DNA of 64,000 nt from Campylobacterales bacterium. Its GTDB lineage: Bacteria > Campylobacterota > Campylobacteria > Campylobacterales > Sulfurimonadaceae. The notes under the pieces are model-generated. The model was not told the origin of the DNA. It did no database searches and worked only from the letters and a program-made list of their open reading frames with translations. This document shows positions 24,922 through 33,956 of the stretch, one piece after another (position 1 is the stretch's first letter; the number at the start of each line of letters is the position of its first letter). A program made the position numbers and the translations under genes. The stretch covers positions 62,001 through 126,000 of the forward strand of contig JAPLGM010000012.1 of NCBI GenBank assembly GCA_026390165.1, read 5' to 3'.

Positions 24922-25283
24922 CACCGGCTCAGATAAAAATAAAACGGACAGAATCAATGCTCAAAGAGCTTATCCCTGAAGGAATTTCAGGGCTTGCAGA
25001 TGCGCGTATTCGTGAGGTTGACGTTATTGATGTTAAATGTTCACGTGGACGCAGTGATGCAAAAGTGTATCTTGACCCGCATAGTTATACACCTCAAGAA
25101 AAAGCAGCTTTTTTGAAGCTTCTCGAAAAAGTACGCCCAATCATTGAAGAACATTGTATGAAAGATCAAGGGTGGTTTCGATCTCCCCGTTTGACATTCG
25201 TTTTTGACGATACATTGGAACGCAGTAAAAATATTGAAGCTTTATTTGCCAAAATTGCCAAGGAGAAAAAAGATGAGTCTTGA
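24918..25283 (+). CDS. rbfA: ribosome-binding factor A
   Basis: RbfA is a KH-fold protein that helps mature the 30S subunit near the 5' end of 16S rRNA. The 121-residue protein starts at a GTG (24918) overlapping the infB stop as GTGA. It contains the KH-type core [20 protein letters not shown] and the C-terminal [23 protein letters not shown] typical of RbfA. It is coupled to infB and rimP, the standard ribosome-assembly trio. Confidence 0.92.
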   Translation: MTPAQIKIKRTESMLKELIPEGISGLADARIREVDVIDVKCSRGRSDAKVYLDPHSYTPQEKAAFLKLLEKVRPIIEEHCMKDQGWFRSPRLTFVFDDTLERSKNIEALFAKIAKEKKDES

Positions 25284-25704
25284 ACGTGATATCAAAAAAA
25301 TGGTAGAATCCATCGGACTCTCTTTGTACGATACGCAGATTTTGAATGAGAATGACCAAACTATCTTTCGTGTCAGTGTGACAGCGCAAGGTGGGGTAAA
25401 TTTGGATCAATGTGCCGAAGTGACCCATCTTATTAACCCGCTTTTAGATGTTACCCCTCCTATGGGGGGCGAATATCGTCTCGAAGTGAGCTCTCCTGGG
25501 ATTGAGCGTCGTCTAAAAACACTGGAGCATTTCGAACAGTCTATTGGTGAGAAGGTTGTTTTTTCAACCGTTACCAAAGAGAAGTTTGAGGGTGAACTTC
25601 TCGGTGTGGATGGGGAAGAGATTCGCGTTTTGACAAAAGAGAATGGGGAACAAAAAGTTCCGTTTCGTTCTATTAGCAAGGCACGTACTTTTTTCGAGTG
25701 GTGA
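25273..25704 (+). CDS. rimP: ribosome maturation factor RimP
   Basis: RimP assists 30S assembly. I choose the ATG at 25273 ([20 protein letters not shown]), which follows AAGGAG at 25259-25264 and overlaps rbfA by 11 bases. The 143-residue product has the N-terminal domain ending GGEYRLEVSSPGIERRLKTLEHFEQ cut across residues 59-84, with the hallmark VSSPGIERRL, and a C-terminal SH3-like domain (LLGVDGEEIRVL). The usual length is about 150. Confidence 0.93.
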   Translation: MSLERDIKKMVESIGLSLYDTQILNENDQTIFRVSVTAQGGVNLDQCAEVTHLINPLLDVTPPMGGEYRLEVSSPGIERRLKTLEHFEQSIGEKVVFSTVTKEKFEGELLGVDGEEIRVLTKENGEQKVPFRSISKARTFFEW

Positions 25705-26717
25705 TGAATTTCACCGCTTATTCTCTTCACCCCATGAAACTCGCCCTTAACGAGGCGTGGAACTATCAACTTTTGACATTTCCAAATCCTGCTGTCGGTG
25801 CTGTTTGTATCGGCGGACGGGGTGAAATACTCTCTGTAGGTTCCCATAAGCGCGCAGGTGGTCCTCATGCGGAAGTGGTTGCTCTTCGAGATGCCTATAC
25901 CCTTCTTAGTGGTGATATTGCTCTCGCTGGGTGTGATGACTCCTCTTTTATTCACGATTACCTCCGAAAAAATCATAATAACCTTTTTCATACCGTTTCA
26001 ATGGCAGTAACGTTGGAACCGTGTGCTCATCGTGGTAAAACCCCCTCATGTGCCTTATTGATTCGTGATTTAGGGATAAAAAAGATTTCCATTGCGTCTA
26101 AAGATCCCAATCCTATTGCCGCCAATGGAGCTACGATTTTGGAAGAGGCTGGGGTGGAATGTACGTTTGGGGTGATGGAAGAAGAGGGGAACAGACTCTT
26201 AGAACCATTTGTGAAATGGCAAACGGATCCTTTTGTCTTTTTTAAATGGGCACAACGCCTTGATGGAACGGTTGATAATGGCATTATTAGTTCGCCAAGT
26301 TCACGTGAACACGTCCACGCCTTACGCGAACGATGTGATTTGATAGTCATTGGTGGTAATACGGTACGACATGATCGTCCGACACTTGATGCGCGTCTTG
26401 TGCAGGGTAACGCTCCTGATGTCTTGATTTATTCACACGAGAGTGATTTTGACCCCTCAATCCCCCTTTTTAGTATCCCCAATCGGAAGGTATATATTGA
26501 AGCCTCATTGGAAAAAATTAACTCTTATTCTCTCGTTATGATCGAGGGGGGAGCCTCAATGTTGGAGGCGACGCGTGAGGTATGTCATTGGTATGTGAGT
26601 TATATTGCCCCAAAAATCGGCGGCGGTTCGTACACATTTGGGGCGATACAAGAGGATTTTGAGGTAGCGCACGCTAAAATCACCGATAATATCATCCTAT
26701 GGATGAGAAAAAAATAG
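25704..26717 (+). CDS. ribD: bifunctional riboflavin deaminase/reductase RibD
   Basis: RibD carries out the second and third committed steps of riboflavin synthesis. The ATG at 25704 shares one base with the rimP stop; GTG starts lie just upstream (25698, 25701). The deaminase domain (about 1-150) has the zinc ligands in HAEVVAL and LEPCAHRGKTPSCA and the early NPAVGAV motif. The reductase domain (about 150-337) has AQRLDGTVDN and IVIGGNTVRHDRPTLDAR. The length of 337 residues is slightly short for the family (about 360). No FMN riboswitch is present upstream. Confidence 0.93.
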   Translation: MNFTAYSLHPMKLALNEAWNYQLLTFPNPAVGAVCIGGRGEILSVGSHKRAGGPHAEVVALRDAYTLLSGDIALAGCDDSSFIHDYLRKNHNNLFHTVSMAVTLEPCAHRGKTPSCALLIRDLGIKKISIASKDPNPIAANGATILEEAGVECTFGVMEEEGNRLLEPFVKWQTDPFVFFKWAQRLDGTVDNGIISSPSSREHVHALRERCDLIVIGGNTVRHDRPTLDARLVQGNAPDVLIYSHESDFDPSIPLFSIPNRKVYIEASLEKINSYSLVMIEGGASMLEATREVCHWYVSYIAPKIGGGSYTFGAIQEDFEVAHAKITDNIILWMRKK

Positions 26718-26725
26718 GAAATTGT

Positions 26726-27433
26726 ATGACCAAGCAAGAAAAAATCGTATCCATGTTTAATGATATCGCCCCAACGTATGACAAAGCGAATCGGGTACTG
26801 AGTATGGGTGTTGATACGATTTGGAGAAAAAAAGCGTGCAGTAAAGCATTTAGTTATTGTGGTGACTCTGCCCTCTCCATCGTGGATGTTGCGTGTGGTA
26901 CGGGCGATATGATGGGGTACTGGAAGCGTGTGGGTACCGAAAACAAGATGGTTATTGATGAGATTATCGGTGTTGATCCCTCTGAGGGGATGGTGGGCGT
27001 TGGACGTGAGAAATTTCCCGAAATGGCGTTTCATATCGCACCCGCGACACTGCTTCCTCGAGATGCCCAGAGCGCCGATATTATCAGTATCTCGTATGGT
27101 ATTCGCAATGTGATGGAGCGTCAAGCGGCACTGTTAGAGTTTAACCGTGTTCTTAAAGCAGGGGGCTTAGTTGTTATTCTCGAATTTATGAAAAATGAGA
27201 ACCCTTCTGCATTAGGAAAAGTAAGAGACTGGTATATGAATAATGTCCTTCCCCGTTTGGGCGGATTGATCTCGAATAATTATGAAGCGTATCGCTATCT
27301 GCCCGATTCGATTGAAGGATTTTTAACGGTTAGCAAAATGGCAACAGAGCTGGAAGTGGCAGGTTTTGAAATGCTTTATACAAAGAGTTTTTCAATGGAC
27401 ATTTCGACGTTGATGATTGCACGTAAAAAATAG
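26726..27433 (+). CDS. ubiE: demethylmenaquinone methyltransferase (UbiE/MenG)
   Basis: This enzyme methylates demethylmenaquinone with S-adenosylmethionine. I choose the ATG at 26726, giving MTKQEKIVSMFNDIAPTYDKANRVLSMG, the usual N-terminus, with TAGGAAA before it. The SAM motif is DVACGTGDM, and later motifs are GVDPSEGMV, ISYGIRNV and the RVLKAGGLVVILEF segment. The length of 235 residues is normal. Because the window also carries an aminofutalosine-deaminase-type gene, menaquinone is the likely quinone, so MenG is the physiological role. Confidence 0.93.
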   Translation: MTKQEKIVSMFNDIAPTYDKANRVLSMGVDTIWRKKACSKAFSYCGDSALSIVDVACGTGDMMGYWKRVGTENKMVIDEIIGVDPSEGMVGVGREKFPEMAFHIAPATLLPRDAQSADIISISYGIRNVMERQAALLEFNRVLKAGGLVVILEFMKNENPSALGKVRDWYMNNVLPRLGGLISNNYEAYRYLPDSIEGFLTVSKMATELEVAGFEMLYTKSFSMDISTLMIARKK

Positions 27434-27437
27434 TTTT

Positions 27438-28691
27438 ATGGCTTCAACTCTCAGCGTCTCAAACCTTAACGAGCAAATTAAGACGCTCCTTGAAACAACA
27501 TTTGAATTTGTTAGTGTTGAAGGGGAACTTTCTCGCGTGACCAAACACGGCAGTGGTCATATCTATTTCACCCTCAAAGATGCTAACTCTTCTATCAAGT
27601 GTGTTATGTTTCGGGGGAATGCAGCGCGTTTGAAATTTTCTCTCGATGAGGGGGCGCACGTAGTCATACATGGTGCCCTGAGTCTCTATACCCCTCGCGG
27701 TGAATATCAGATCAACTGTGTAGCCGCGGAGCCTTTCGGAGCAGGGGCATTGGCAGTGGCATTCGATCAGCTCAAAAAGAAGCTTGAACTCAAAGGGTAT
27801 TTTGACCCCTCTCATAAAAAACAATTTCCAAAATTTCCTCAAAAAATAGCGTTAGTCACTTCGGCAACAGGTGCGGCATTACAAGATATGCAGCGGGTTG
27901 CAACGCAGCGATGGCCGTTGGTCAAACTCATTGTCATTGATGTTCTTGTTCAAGGGGGCAGTGCCGCAGCTATGATCGCAAATGGTTTGTGTTTTGCCGA
28001 TACGCTAGGGTGTGATGTCGTCATTACAGGGCGTGGCGGTGGAAGTGTAGAGGATTTGTGGGTATTCAATGAAGAGGTCGTTGCGGATGCCATTTTTACG
28101 ATGAATACCCCTGTCGTTTCTGCGGTGGGTCATGAGATTGATTGGGTCATTAGTGATTATGTCGCCGATTTACGCGCCCCTACTCCCAGTGCCGCGATGC
28201 AGATGATTTTACCTGACAGTAATGAATTGATGCAAAGCATTGATGAGATGCGCTATGGTGCGTATGGGATGATCTCACAGCGATTACAGCGAAAACGTGA
28301 ACAGCTGGTCATGATGCAAGAGGCATTTAAACGCCACGGTGTCGAACAGCGATTAGTGTATCAAAAAGAGCAGTTGTCAGAGTTAAAAGAGCGATTTAAT
28401 CGACAAATTGGGATGAGTATGGAACGAAATCTCCGTGAAATAGCCCCTTTGAGAGAGCGATTAAACCAAGATATAGAGAATGCCATTCGTCAAAAGAAGA
28501 ATTTAGTCTCCCAAATGATGGGAGCGTATGAAGCGCAACATCCAAAACATAAAAACAAACGGGGATTTGCTCAAATCAGCCGTGATGGTAAAATTATTGA
28601 TTTGGATACCTTGCATGTTGGGGATAGGTATGAGGCGATGAGTGACACCACGATGGTGACATCCAGAGTCGTAACGATAGTGAAATTGTAA
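27438..28691 (+). CDS. xseA: exodeoxyribonuclease VII large subunit
   Basis: XseA with XseB degrades single-stranded DNA. I choose the ATG at 27438 (MASTLSVSNLNEQIKTLLE), 4 bases after ubiE. The N-terminal OB fold (GELSRVTKHGSGHIYFTLKD to about residue 100) is followed by the catalytic core with TSATGAALQDM, ITGRGGGSVEDLW, FNEE and VSAVGHEIDWVISDYVADLR, and by a long coiled coil. The length of 417 residues is normal. No xseB reading frame is seen next to it. Confidence 0.95.
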   Translation: MASTLSVSNLNEQIKTLLETTFEFVSVEGELSRVTKHGSGHIYFTLKDANSSIKCVMFRGNAARLKFSLDEGAHVVIHGALSLYTPRGEYQINCVAAEPFGAGALAVAFDQLKKKLELKGYFDPSHKKQFPKFPQKIALVTSATGAALQDMQRVATQRWPLVKLIVIDVLVQGGSAAAMIANGLCFADTLGCDVVITGRGGGSVEDLWVFNEEVVADAIFTMNTPVVSAVGHEIDWVISDYVADLRAPTPSAAMQMILPDSNELMQSIDEMRYGAYGMISQRLQRKREQLVMMQEAFKRHGVEQRLVYQKEQLSELKERFNRQIGMSMERNLREIAPLRERLNQDIENAIRQKKNLVSQMMGAYEAQHPKHKNKRGFAQISRDGKIIDLDTLHVGDRYEAMSDTTMVTSRVVTIVKL

Positions 28692-28694
28692 CCC

Positions 28695-29567
28695 CTACTT
28701 AAGGGTCACAGGGGGAAAATAGATATGGGCCAAGGTTGACCCCTCTGCTGCAAATTTCTTGAAAAATTTATCCATAGGGTCTTCTTTGTTCCAAACAGGA
28801 TCTTTGATTTTTGCAAGGACTTCAACGCGTTTTTTCGCATCAAATTCTACCCCAAGGGAATCAACGAGTTTCACCTCTTTGGCTTGGGATGCGGTAAAAA
28901 TATGAGCATCTGCATAGTCGCTGCTGCGGTTTAAATCGAGTTTGCGCGCACGGGCAACGTCACCGACAAACATCGAGTAGGTTCCACCGATCACTTTATT
29001 AAGTTCGGTACGCTCTGCTGTGTTCCATGGGCGATCAAATGTCCCTACTTGTTTATACGTCCCCGCATGGACAACTTGGGTTTTTATCCCCACTTTTTGC
29101 ATCAATTCGGAGATGTCCGCCCCCTCCATGATGACCCCTATAGAGCCAACCATACTCCCCGGATTAGCGATGATCTCATTTCCCCAGATGGCGGAGTAAT
29201 AGCCACCGCTTGCCATAATTCCTGCGGCATAAACAACGACGGGCTTTGCTTCACGAAGTCGTTTGATGGCGTAAGAAATTTCAACGGAGGGGGCAACGGC
29301 ACCGCCAGGTGAGTCGATACTAAAGAGTACCCCTTTGACCTCTTTATTTTCACGCGCTTTATCGAGTTGATCGACAATTGAGGTTGCGTCCAATATGGGA
29401 CCAACGAGTGAAATTTTCTGGAGGTTATACGACGCAAGCCCCTCTTCACTGGAGGGGAGAATGAGCCAAAGTACAAACACTACTAATAATGTTGCTTTAA
29501 AGTGCGCTTGTATAAATCGTAATCCTGTGGCTAAACACGAACCGATTTTTTTGATGATTTCCATCAT
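28695..29567 (-). CDS. sppA: signal peptide peptidase SppA, S49 family (short form)
   Basis: This 290-residue protein has an N-terminal membrane helix (about 22-40) and a single S49 domain. SIDSPGGAVAPSVEIS is the first core strand. The nucleophile Ser is in AAGIMASGGYYSAI, and the general-base Lys is probably in GIKTQVVHAGTYKQVGTFDR. It cuts leftover signal peptides in the inner membrane. One S49 domain instead of the two of E. coli SppA makes it the SppA36/PspA type. It ends convergently with xseA, 3 bases apart, and overlaps the upstream hydrolase by ATGA. Confidence 0.9.
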   Translation of the reverse strand: MMEIIKKIGSCLATGLRFIQAHFKATLLVVFVLWLILPSSEEGLASYNLQKISLVGPILDATSIVDQLDKARENKEVKGVLFSIDSPGGAVAPSVEISYAIKRLREAKPVVVYAAGIMASGGYYSAIWGNEIIANPGSMVGSIGVIMEGADISELMQKVGIKTQVVHAGTYKQVGTFDRPWNTAERTELNKVIGGTYSMFVGDVARARKLDLNRSSDYADAHIFTASQAKEVKLVDSLGVEFDAKKRVEVLAKIKDPVWNKEDPMDKFFKKFAAEGSTLAHIYFPPVTLK

Positions 29568-30775
29568 TTTATTTTTTCTCCTTGGATATATATGGATTCG
29601 ATTTGGTGTGGTTGGGTGAGCAGATGGATCGGTAACTGATCCGTAATGGGGTAATCAACCCGAACAACAAGAATGTCTGCATCATAATTAGGGGCGATTG
29701 ACCCACAATTGAGTCTAAGTGCCTTCGCTGCATCCACTGTGACACTTTTCCAAAGTTGTTTGGCGAGCGGGAGGAGAGGTTGATTCGGATGGATAAAAAG
29801 GGCAACTTTCATCTCTTCAAACAGATCAAGGGTATAGTTGGAACTTAGTCCATCCGTTCCAACTATCCAACGTATTTTTTGGGTATCAAGACGCTCAATA
29901 TCCAGCACACCGTTACCGAGAAGTCGGTTGGAGATGGGGCAGTGGATAACGGTATGCCCTTTTTGAGATAGTGTCAATAACTCCTCGTCATTGGCGTGAA
30001 CACCATGGGTAAAGAGAGTAGGAACATCGTTAAAATAGCTCAAAAACTCCTCTGCGGTATTCGCCGCAATCGATTGTTTGAGAAAATTCTGAAAGAAGGG
30101 CTGAAACTCGCCGCTATTGTCATCGAGCCATTGACGCTCAGAGAGACTCTCCATGAAATGGGCGGTAACTCGCGTCTTATGTGCTTGGGCGTATTGTAGA
30201 GCTTTTTGAATGAGGACACGGTGGACAGAGTAGGGAGAGTGGATAGCGATAGAGGGGTGAAATCCTTCACGTCGTACTTCTTGAGAGGCAAATAATCGCT
30301 CTTGAAAATCACCGTACAGTGCATCCGCCATAAGGGGGTCCGAACCGATAAGTTCGTTGAAATAGACTACTTTTTGAGGGGTTGATGCACACGCTTCGAG
30401 ATCAAAACCATATGAACTCACTGCACCAAAAGCGGTGATCCCCTTGTTTAGCATGGTTTGTGCAGCGTGTTGCATACAGGTAGCATCACAGTTGTTGATT
30501 AGCTCATCGCGATGGGTGATAACACTGGAGAGCCACGGCATAAACTCTCCATACGTGAGAGTAGAGCGGTTGGCACTAAATTCAAGATGAACATGGGGAT
30601 TGATTAGCCCGCTCATTAGGACTGAACCCTCTCCTAGCTCTTCACAGGCATTTCCATACTGGGCTCTAAGTTCATCATTGGGGGCAATGGTTACAATGGT
30701 TTTATCAAATACGATACCGTGATCTTTGTAGATCGTATCGGGGGTAAAAATAACGGCAGAGAGAACTATCTTCAC
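29564..30775 (-). CDS. aminofutalosine deaminase-type amidohydrolase
   Basis: This 403-residue amidohydrolase starts at a GTG and has the first metal motif as LINPHVHLEFSANRS, with HVHLEFS in place of the common HxH-TH form. Further ligands are in IHSPYSVH, FTHGVHAN and GTDGLSSNYTLD. This matches the Campylobacterota family represented by Nitratiruptor Nis_0429 and C. jejuni Cj0067c, which deaminates 6-amino-6-deoxyfutalosine in the futalosine route to menaquinone. It is coupled to sppA by ATGA, the same pairing as in C. jejuni. The substrate is inferred from family membership. Confidence 0.85.
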   Translation of the reverse strand: MKIVLSAVIFTPDTIYKDHGIVFDKTIVTIAPNDELRAQYGNACEELGEGSVLMSGLINPHVHLEFSANRSTLTYGEFMPWLSSVITHRDELINNCDATCMQHAAQTMLNKGITAFGAVSSYGFDLEACASTPQKVVYFNELIGSDPLMADALYGDFQERLFASQEVRREGFHPSIAIHSPYSVHRVLIQKALQYAQAHKTRVTAHFMESLSERQWLDDNSGEFQPFFQNFLKQSIAANTAEEFLSYFNDVPTLFTHGVHANDEELLTLSQKGHTVIHCPISNRLLGNGVLDIERLDTQKIRWIVGTDGLSSNYTLDLFEEMKVALFIHPNQPLLPLAKQLWKSVTVDAAKALRLNCGSIAPNYDADILVVRVDYPITDQLPIHLLTQPHQIESIYIQGEKIK

Positions 30776-30815
30776 AAATAACCTTTTGAAAATAAAAATT
30801 GAGAATAATAGTAGA

Positions 30816-30821
30816 AGTATA
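30816..30821 (-). promoter_or_regulatory. -10 box (TATACT on the minus strand) for the deaminase-sppA operon
   Basis: On the minus strand TATACT lies 41 bases upstream of the GTG start at 30775. It is back to back with the plus-strand promoter at 30849. Confidence 0.35.
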
Positions 30822-30848
30822 GCAGGCTTTTTTTTAGTGAAGATAAGG

Positions 30849-30854
30849 TATAAT
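30849..30854 (+). promoter_or_regulatory. -10 box (TATAAT) of the CheY-CheC-cyclase operon
   Basis: A consensus TATAAT lies 64 bases before the first ATG (30918), which leaves a leader of about 55 bases. AAAGAGAG (30901-30908) is the ribosome site. Confidence 0.45.
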
Positions 30855-30917
30855 TTTAGAATTATTTAAGAAATTATCACAAGTACTCATAGTGATAAGA
30901 CAAAGAGAGCAAAAAGT

Positions 30918-31277
30918 ATGAAAGTCCTCGTAGTGGATGATTCCAAATTGGCACGATTGTCATTGATTAAAACGTTAAAAGAGTATGAGCCTTCTGCGGA
31001 GATATTTGAAGCGGAAAATGGTGCCATTGGGGTCGAATTTTTCAAAGCTGAACATCCAAGGGTCGTTTTTCTGGATTTGACGATGCCGGTGATGGATGGG
31101 TATGAGGCATTGAAGCTGATGATAGAGATTGATCCAAAAGCGCAGGTTGTTGTGGTTTCGGCCGATATTCAGACACAAGCTCAGGCACGCGTATTGTCAT
31201 TGGGAGCTAAGTTAATGGTTCCTAAACCAATCAATTCAGAAAAGATGTTAGCTGTCCTTCAACAACTAGTCTTTTAA
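30918..31277 (+). CDS. stand-alone CheY-like receiver protein
   Basis: This 119-residue receiver domain has D8-D9 (VVDDSKL), the phospho-acceptor Asp in VVFLDLTMPVMDGYEAL (about D54), the conserved Ser in VVVSADIQ and the Lys in LMVPKPIN. There is no output domain. It begins an operon with a CheC-like phosphatase and a PAS-GGDEF cyclase. Its phosphorylation state is therefore probably cleared by the CheC-like protein and read by the cyclase or by the motor. No kinase is encoded in the operon. Confidence 0.9.
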   Translation: MKVLVVDDSKLARLSLIKTLKEYEPSAEIFEAENGAIGVEFFKAEHPRVVFLDLTMPVMDGYEALKLMIEIDPKAQVVVVSADIQTQAQARVLSLGAKLMVPKPINSEKMLAVLQQLVF

Positions 31278-31295
31278 CTATATTCAAGGAATACG

Positions 31296-31913
31296 ATGCA
31301 AGCAAGTGAATTTTCAGACGATCATTTAGATATTCTTAAGGAATTAATGAATATTGCAATGGGAAATGCAACGGCGAGTATTGCTGATTTACTGCAAGCA
31401 TTTGGCACTATGCATATCCCCTATATATCGGTGAGCGATCTGAACGGATTAAAATCATTTATCGAAGAGACTATTCCTAATGATCGACAATATTATGTTA
31501 CCAAGCAACTGTTTGGAGGGATGTTCGGCGGTGAATTTATCTTTGTCATGACCGATGAATCGGCAGTTAATCTTGGAAATTATTTGTACGATATTTCGAA
31601 GCCGGAGCGTGCAGATATACTGGATGCTGTCGTCGAATTGACCAATATTTTGAGTGCTACCATCGTGAGTCGTTTGACGGAAGAACTGAACACGAAAGTA
31701 CAATTTTTTGTCCCCTCAACCGAACTGGTGGAAGGTAATAATTTAATAGGGCTGGCAGAGATTCTCGATTACCATAAAATTATCATTGTCAGTACCCAAA
31801 TGGTGTTTCAAACTCAAAATATCAGCGGTTATATTTTTATTTTAACCAAAGGGGAGATGATTGAACGGCTTCGGCATCTCATTGATCAAAAATTGGAAGA
31901 ACTCTACGCATGA
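31296..31913 (+). CDS. CheC-like phosphatase
   Basis: This 205-residue protein has two CheC-type signatures: DILKELMNIAMGNATASIADLL (about 10-31, the E-x2-N active motif) and a second helix DILDAVVELTNILSATIVSRL (about 108-128, again E-x2-N). Both active sites are therefore present, as in CheC. CheC-type proteins dephosphorylate CheY-P. Here the natural substrate should be the receiver protein encoded just upstream (18-base gap). The gene downstream overlaps by ATGA. Confidence 0.85.
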   Translation: MQASEFSDDHLDILKELMNIAMGNATASIADLLQAFGTMHIPYISVSDLNGLKSFIEETIPNDRQYYVTKQLFGGMFGGEFIFVMTDESAVNLGNYLYDISKPERADILDAVVELTNILSATIVSRLTEELNTKVQFFVPSTELVEGNNLIGLAEILDYHKIIIVSTQMVFQTQNISGYIFILTKGEMIERLRHLIDQKLEELYA

Positions 31914-32869
31914 GCGAGAACTTAGAGTATTGTACAATTGTTTTTGATTCACTGGAAAACGGAACATTAATTATAGATGAAAATTGTATCGTTTGGGCAT
32001 GGAACAAATGGCTGGAGATCAATACGGGGATTTCATCTGAGAGTATTATTGGAAAAAGTTTGGAGCTGTTTTACCCTGAAATTAATTACAGAGGGTTTCA
32101 GCGCAAAATTCGGACGACCCTTCGCCTCTCTACCCCCACTTTTTATGATGCTTCGTTAAGTAACCGTTTCATTACCATTCCACGCAATAAAATTAGCACC
32201 TCTTTATTAACAACAATGCAGCTGCAAGTAACCATATCTCCTTATATCGCTGAGATGCAACGGGTAATGGTTTCGATTCATGATATCAGTGATCTTCATG
32301 AACTTAAAATGACCCTTCAGCAAAAGATGGCGGAGATTGTCCATTTGAATACTATATTAACCAAAGATCGAAAAAGGATTGAAATTCTTTCCATCACCGA
32401 TCCCTTGACAAAACTCTATAACCGTCAAAAGTTGAATGATGTTTTAGAAATGATGTTGCTGCGACGCCATTGGAATGAAGAAAACTCTTTTGGGATGATA
32501 ATCACTGATGTCGATTATTTTAAAAAAGTGAATGATACGTATGGGCATCAAGTGGGGGATAAAGTGCTGATCGCAGTTGCCAATATCCTTTCTCAAACTA
32601 TTCGTACAGGTGATATTTTGGCCAGATGGGGCGGAGAAGAGTTTGTTGTGTTGGTTTCGGATGTGGATAAAGAGAAGATTTGTTTTGTTGCTGAAAAACT
32701 ACGTACCGCCATCGAGCAGATGAATATTCCAGATATGGGAACCATTACGGCATCGTTTGGAGTATCTCTTTTTGTTGAGGGTGATACGGATGAAACGTTG
32801 ATGTATCGGTCGGATCTAGCCTTGTATCGTGCCAAAAAGAATGGGAGAAATAGAGTCGAATTCTCTTAA
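31910..32869 (+). CDS. PAS-GGDEF diguanylate cyclase
   Basis: This soluble 319-residue protein has an N-terminal PAS domain (about 5-120, with ENGTLIIDENCIVWAWNKWL). A coiled linker (MAEIVHLNTILTKDRKRIEI) leads to a GGDEF domain with GGEEF at 241-245. The usual N-terminal strand and the DYFKKVNDTYGHQVGD motif are intact, so it should be active. The residues before the GGEEF (TGDILARW) lack an RxxD I-site at the usual place, so product inhibition may be absent. It is coupled to the CheC-like gene. Confidence 0.92.
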   Translation: MSENLEYCTIVFDSLENGTLIIDENCIVWAWNKWLEINTGISSESIIGKSLELFYPEINYRGFQRKIRTTLRLSTPTFYDASLSNRFITIPRNKISTSLLTTMQLQVTISPYIAEMQRVMVSIHDISDLHELKMTLQQKMAEIVHLNTILTKDRKRIEILSITDPLTKLYNRQKLNDVLEMMLLRRHWNEENSFGMIITDVDYFKKVNDTYGHQVGDKVLIAVANILSQTIRTGDILARWGGEEFVVLVSDVDKEKICFVAEKLRTAIEQMNIPDMGTITASFGVSLFVEGDTDETLMYRSDLALYRAKKNGRNRVEFS

Positions 32870-32900
32870 TACTCGTTAGATTGTACTCTCTTTAGTTCCT

Positions 32901-32923
32901 TATAATCTCTAAGGGCTTATAAT
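32901..32923 (+). promoter_or_regulatory. two overlapping-range -10 boxes for aroQ-folK-flhF
   Basis: TATAAT occurs at 32901-32906 and again at 32918-32923, upstream of the aroQ ATG at 32956. Because the downstream genes overlap or nearly touch, these boxes may drive the whole aroQ to fliY run. Confidence 0.4.
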
Positions 32924-32955
32924 CTTGTTTCAAAATGATAAATAAGGCTCAATAA

Positions 32956-33432
32956 ATGAAAATAGCAGTAATTCAAGGTCCAAATCTCAATATGTTAGGG
33001 GTACGTGATACACAAGTATACGGTCCGATGCGTTTGGAACAGATCCATGCACAAATGAAAGATTTTGCCGCGCAAAACGGCGTAGAGATTGAATTTTATC
33101 AAAGTAATCTTGAGGGTGAGATTGTTGATCGACTCCAAGAGTGTTATGGAGATGCGGATGGAATTATTATTAATCCAGCGGCGTACACTCACACCTCTAT
33201 CGCGATTCGTGATGCGATTAGTGCGGTCAATATTCCGACAATTGAAGTGCATATCAGTAATATTTATCGTCGTGAAGAGTTTCGCCAAAAAAGTATGACG
33301 GCGCCAGCGTGCACCTCGTCTATTATCGGGTTTGGACCATTTGGGTATCATTTGGCAATGGTAGGGATGATGCAAATTTTGAGTGAAATTCAAGCAATGC
33401 GCCAAGCACAACAGGATGAGATACAAGAATAA
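32956..33432 (+). CDS. aroQ: 3-dehydroquinate dehydratase, type II
   Basis: AroQ dehydrates 3-dehydroquinate in the shikimate pathway. The 158-residue protein has [13 protein letters not shown] at the N-terminus, [33 protein letters not shown] and the catalytic [14 protein letters not shown] with its His. Type II enzymes form dodecamers. The gene lies next to folK and flhF, an order conserved in C. jejuni. Confidence 0.97.
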   Translation: MKIAVIQGPNLNMLGVRDTQVYGPMRLEQIHAQMKDFAAQNGVEIEFYQSNLEGEIVDRLQECYGDADGIIINPAAYTHTSIAIRDAISAVNIPTIEVHISNIYRREEFRQKSMTAPACTSSIIGFGPFGYHLAMVGMMQILSEIQAMRQAQQDEIQE

Positions 33433-33434
33433 GG

Positions 33435-33956
33435 ATGACTCTTTCTCGAAAACTGGATAAACAGCATACTATTTTTATTAATCCAATGTTTCCACATCGG
33501 GTTCGAGACGAGAAAAAATTTCGCTATAGTGTTGTTTTAGGGGTTGGAGGCAATGTTGGGGATATAGGGCGACGCTTGAACCATTTGTGGATCTATTTGG
33601 GTCGTTTGGTTCAGCTTCAAAGAGTGCAAAGTGGGGTGATTTTGAAAAATCCCCCTTTTGGATATACCCAACAAGCTGATTTTTATAATACGGTGATAGA
33701 GATAGCTACATCGCTTCAGCCTAGAGTATTGTTGCGATTGGTGTGGAGAATAGAGAAACGTTTTGGACGTAGACGAAGTTTCCCCAATGCACCTCGGACA
33801 TTAGATGTAGATATACTTTTTTTTGACAATCGGTCGATCCATTATCCGGAACTTACCATTCCACACCCTCACTGGGGCTTGCGTTCCAGCGTTAAAATCC
33901 CACTGCGGAGTATGAATCGCACTTTTCGGAGACACTATGAAAATCTTAACGTTTAG
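33435..33956 (+). CDS. folK: hydroxymethyldihydropterin pyrophosphokinase
   Basis: FolK (HPPK) transfers pyrophosphate from ATP to 6-hydroxymethyl-dihydropterin in folate synthesis. The 173-residue protein has the motifs GVGGNVGDIGRRLNHL (about 36-51), RRSFPNAPRTLDVDILFFD and the late IPHPHWGLRSSVKIPL. A longer basic N-terminus (about 30 residues) precedes the usual start of the family. Its last 20 bases overlap flhF. Confidence 0.92.
   Translation: MTLSRKLDKQHTIFINPMFPHRVRDEKKFRYSVVLGVGGNVGDIGRRLNHLWIYLGRLVQLQRVQSGVILKNPPFGYTQQADFYNTVIEIATSLQPRVLLRLVWRIEKRFGRRRSFPNAPRTLDVDILFFDNRSIHYPELTIPHPHWGLRSSVKIPLRSMNRTFRRHYENLNV

Noticed and set aside
28692-28710. Terminator between xseA and sppA from the CCCCT...GGGGG bases
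   Set aside because: The arms are 4-5 bases with mismatches and overlap both gene ends; too weak to call.
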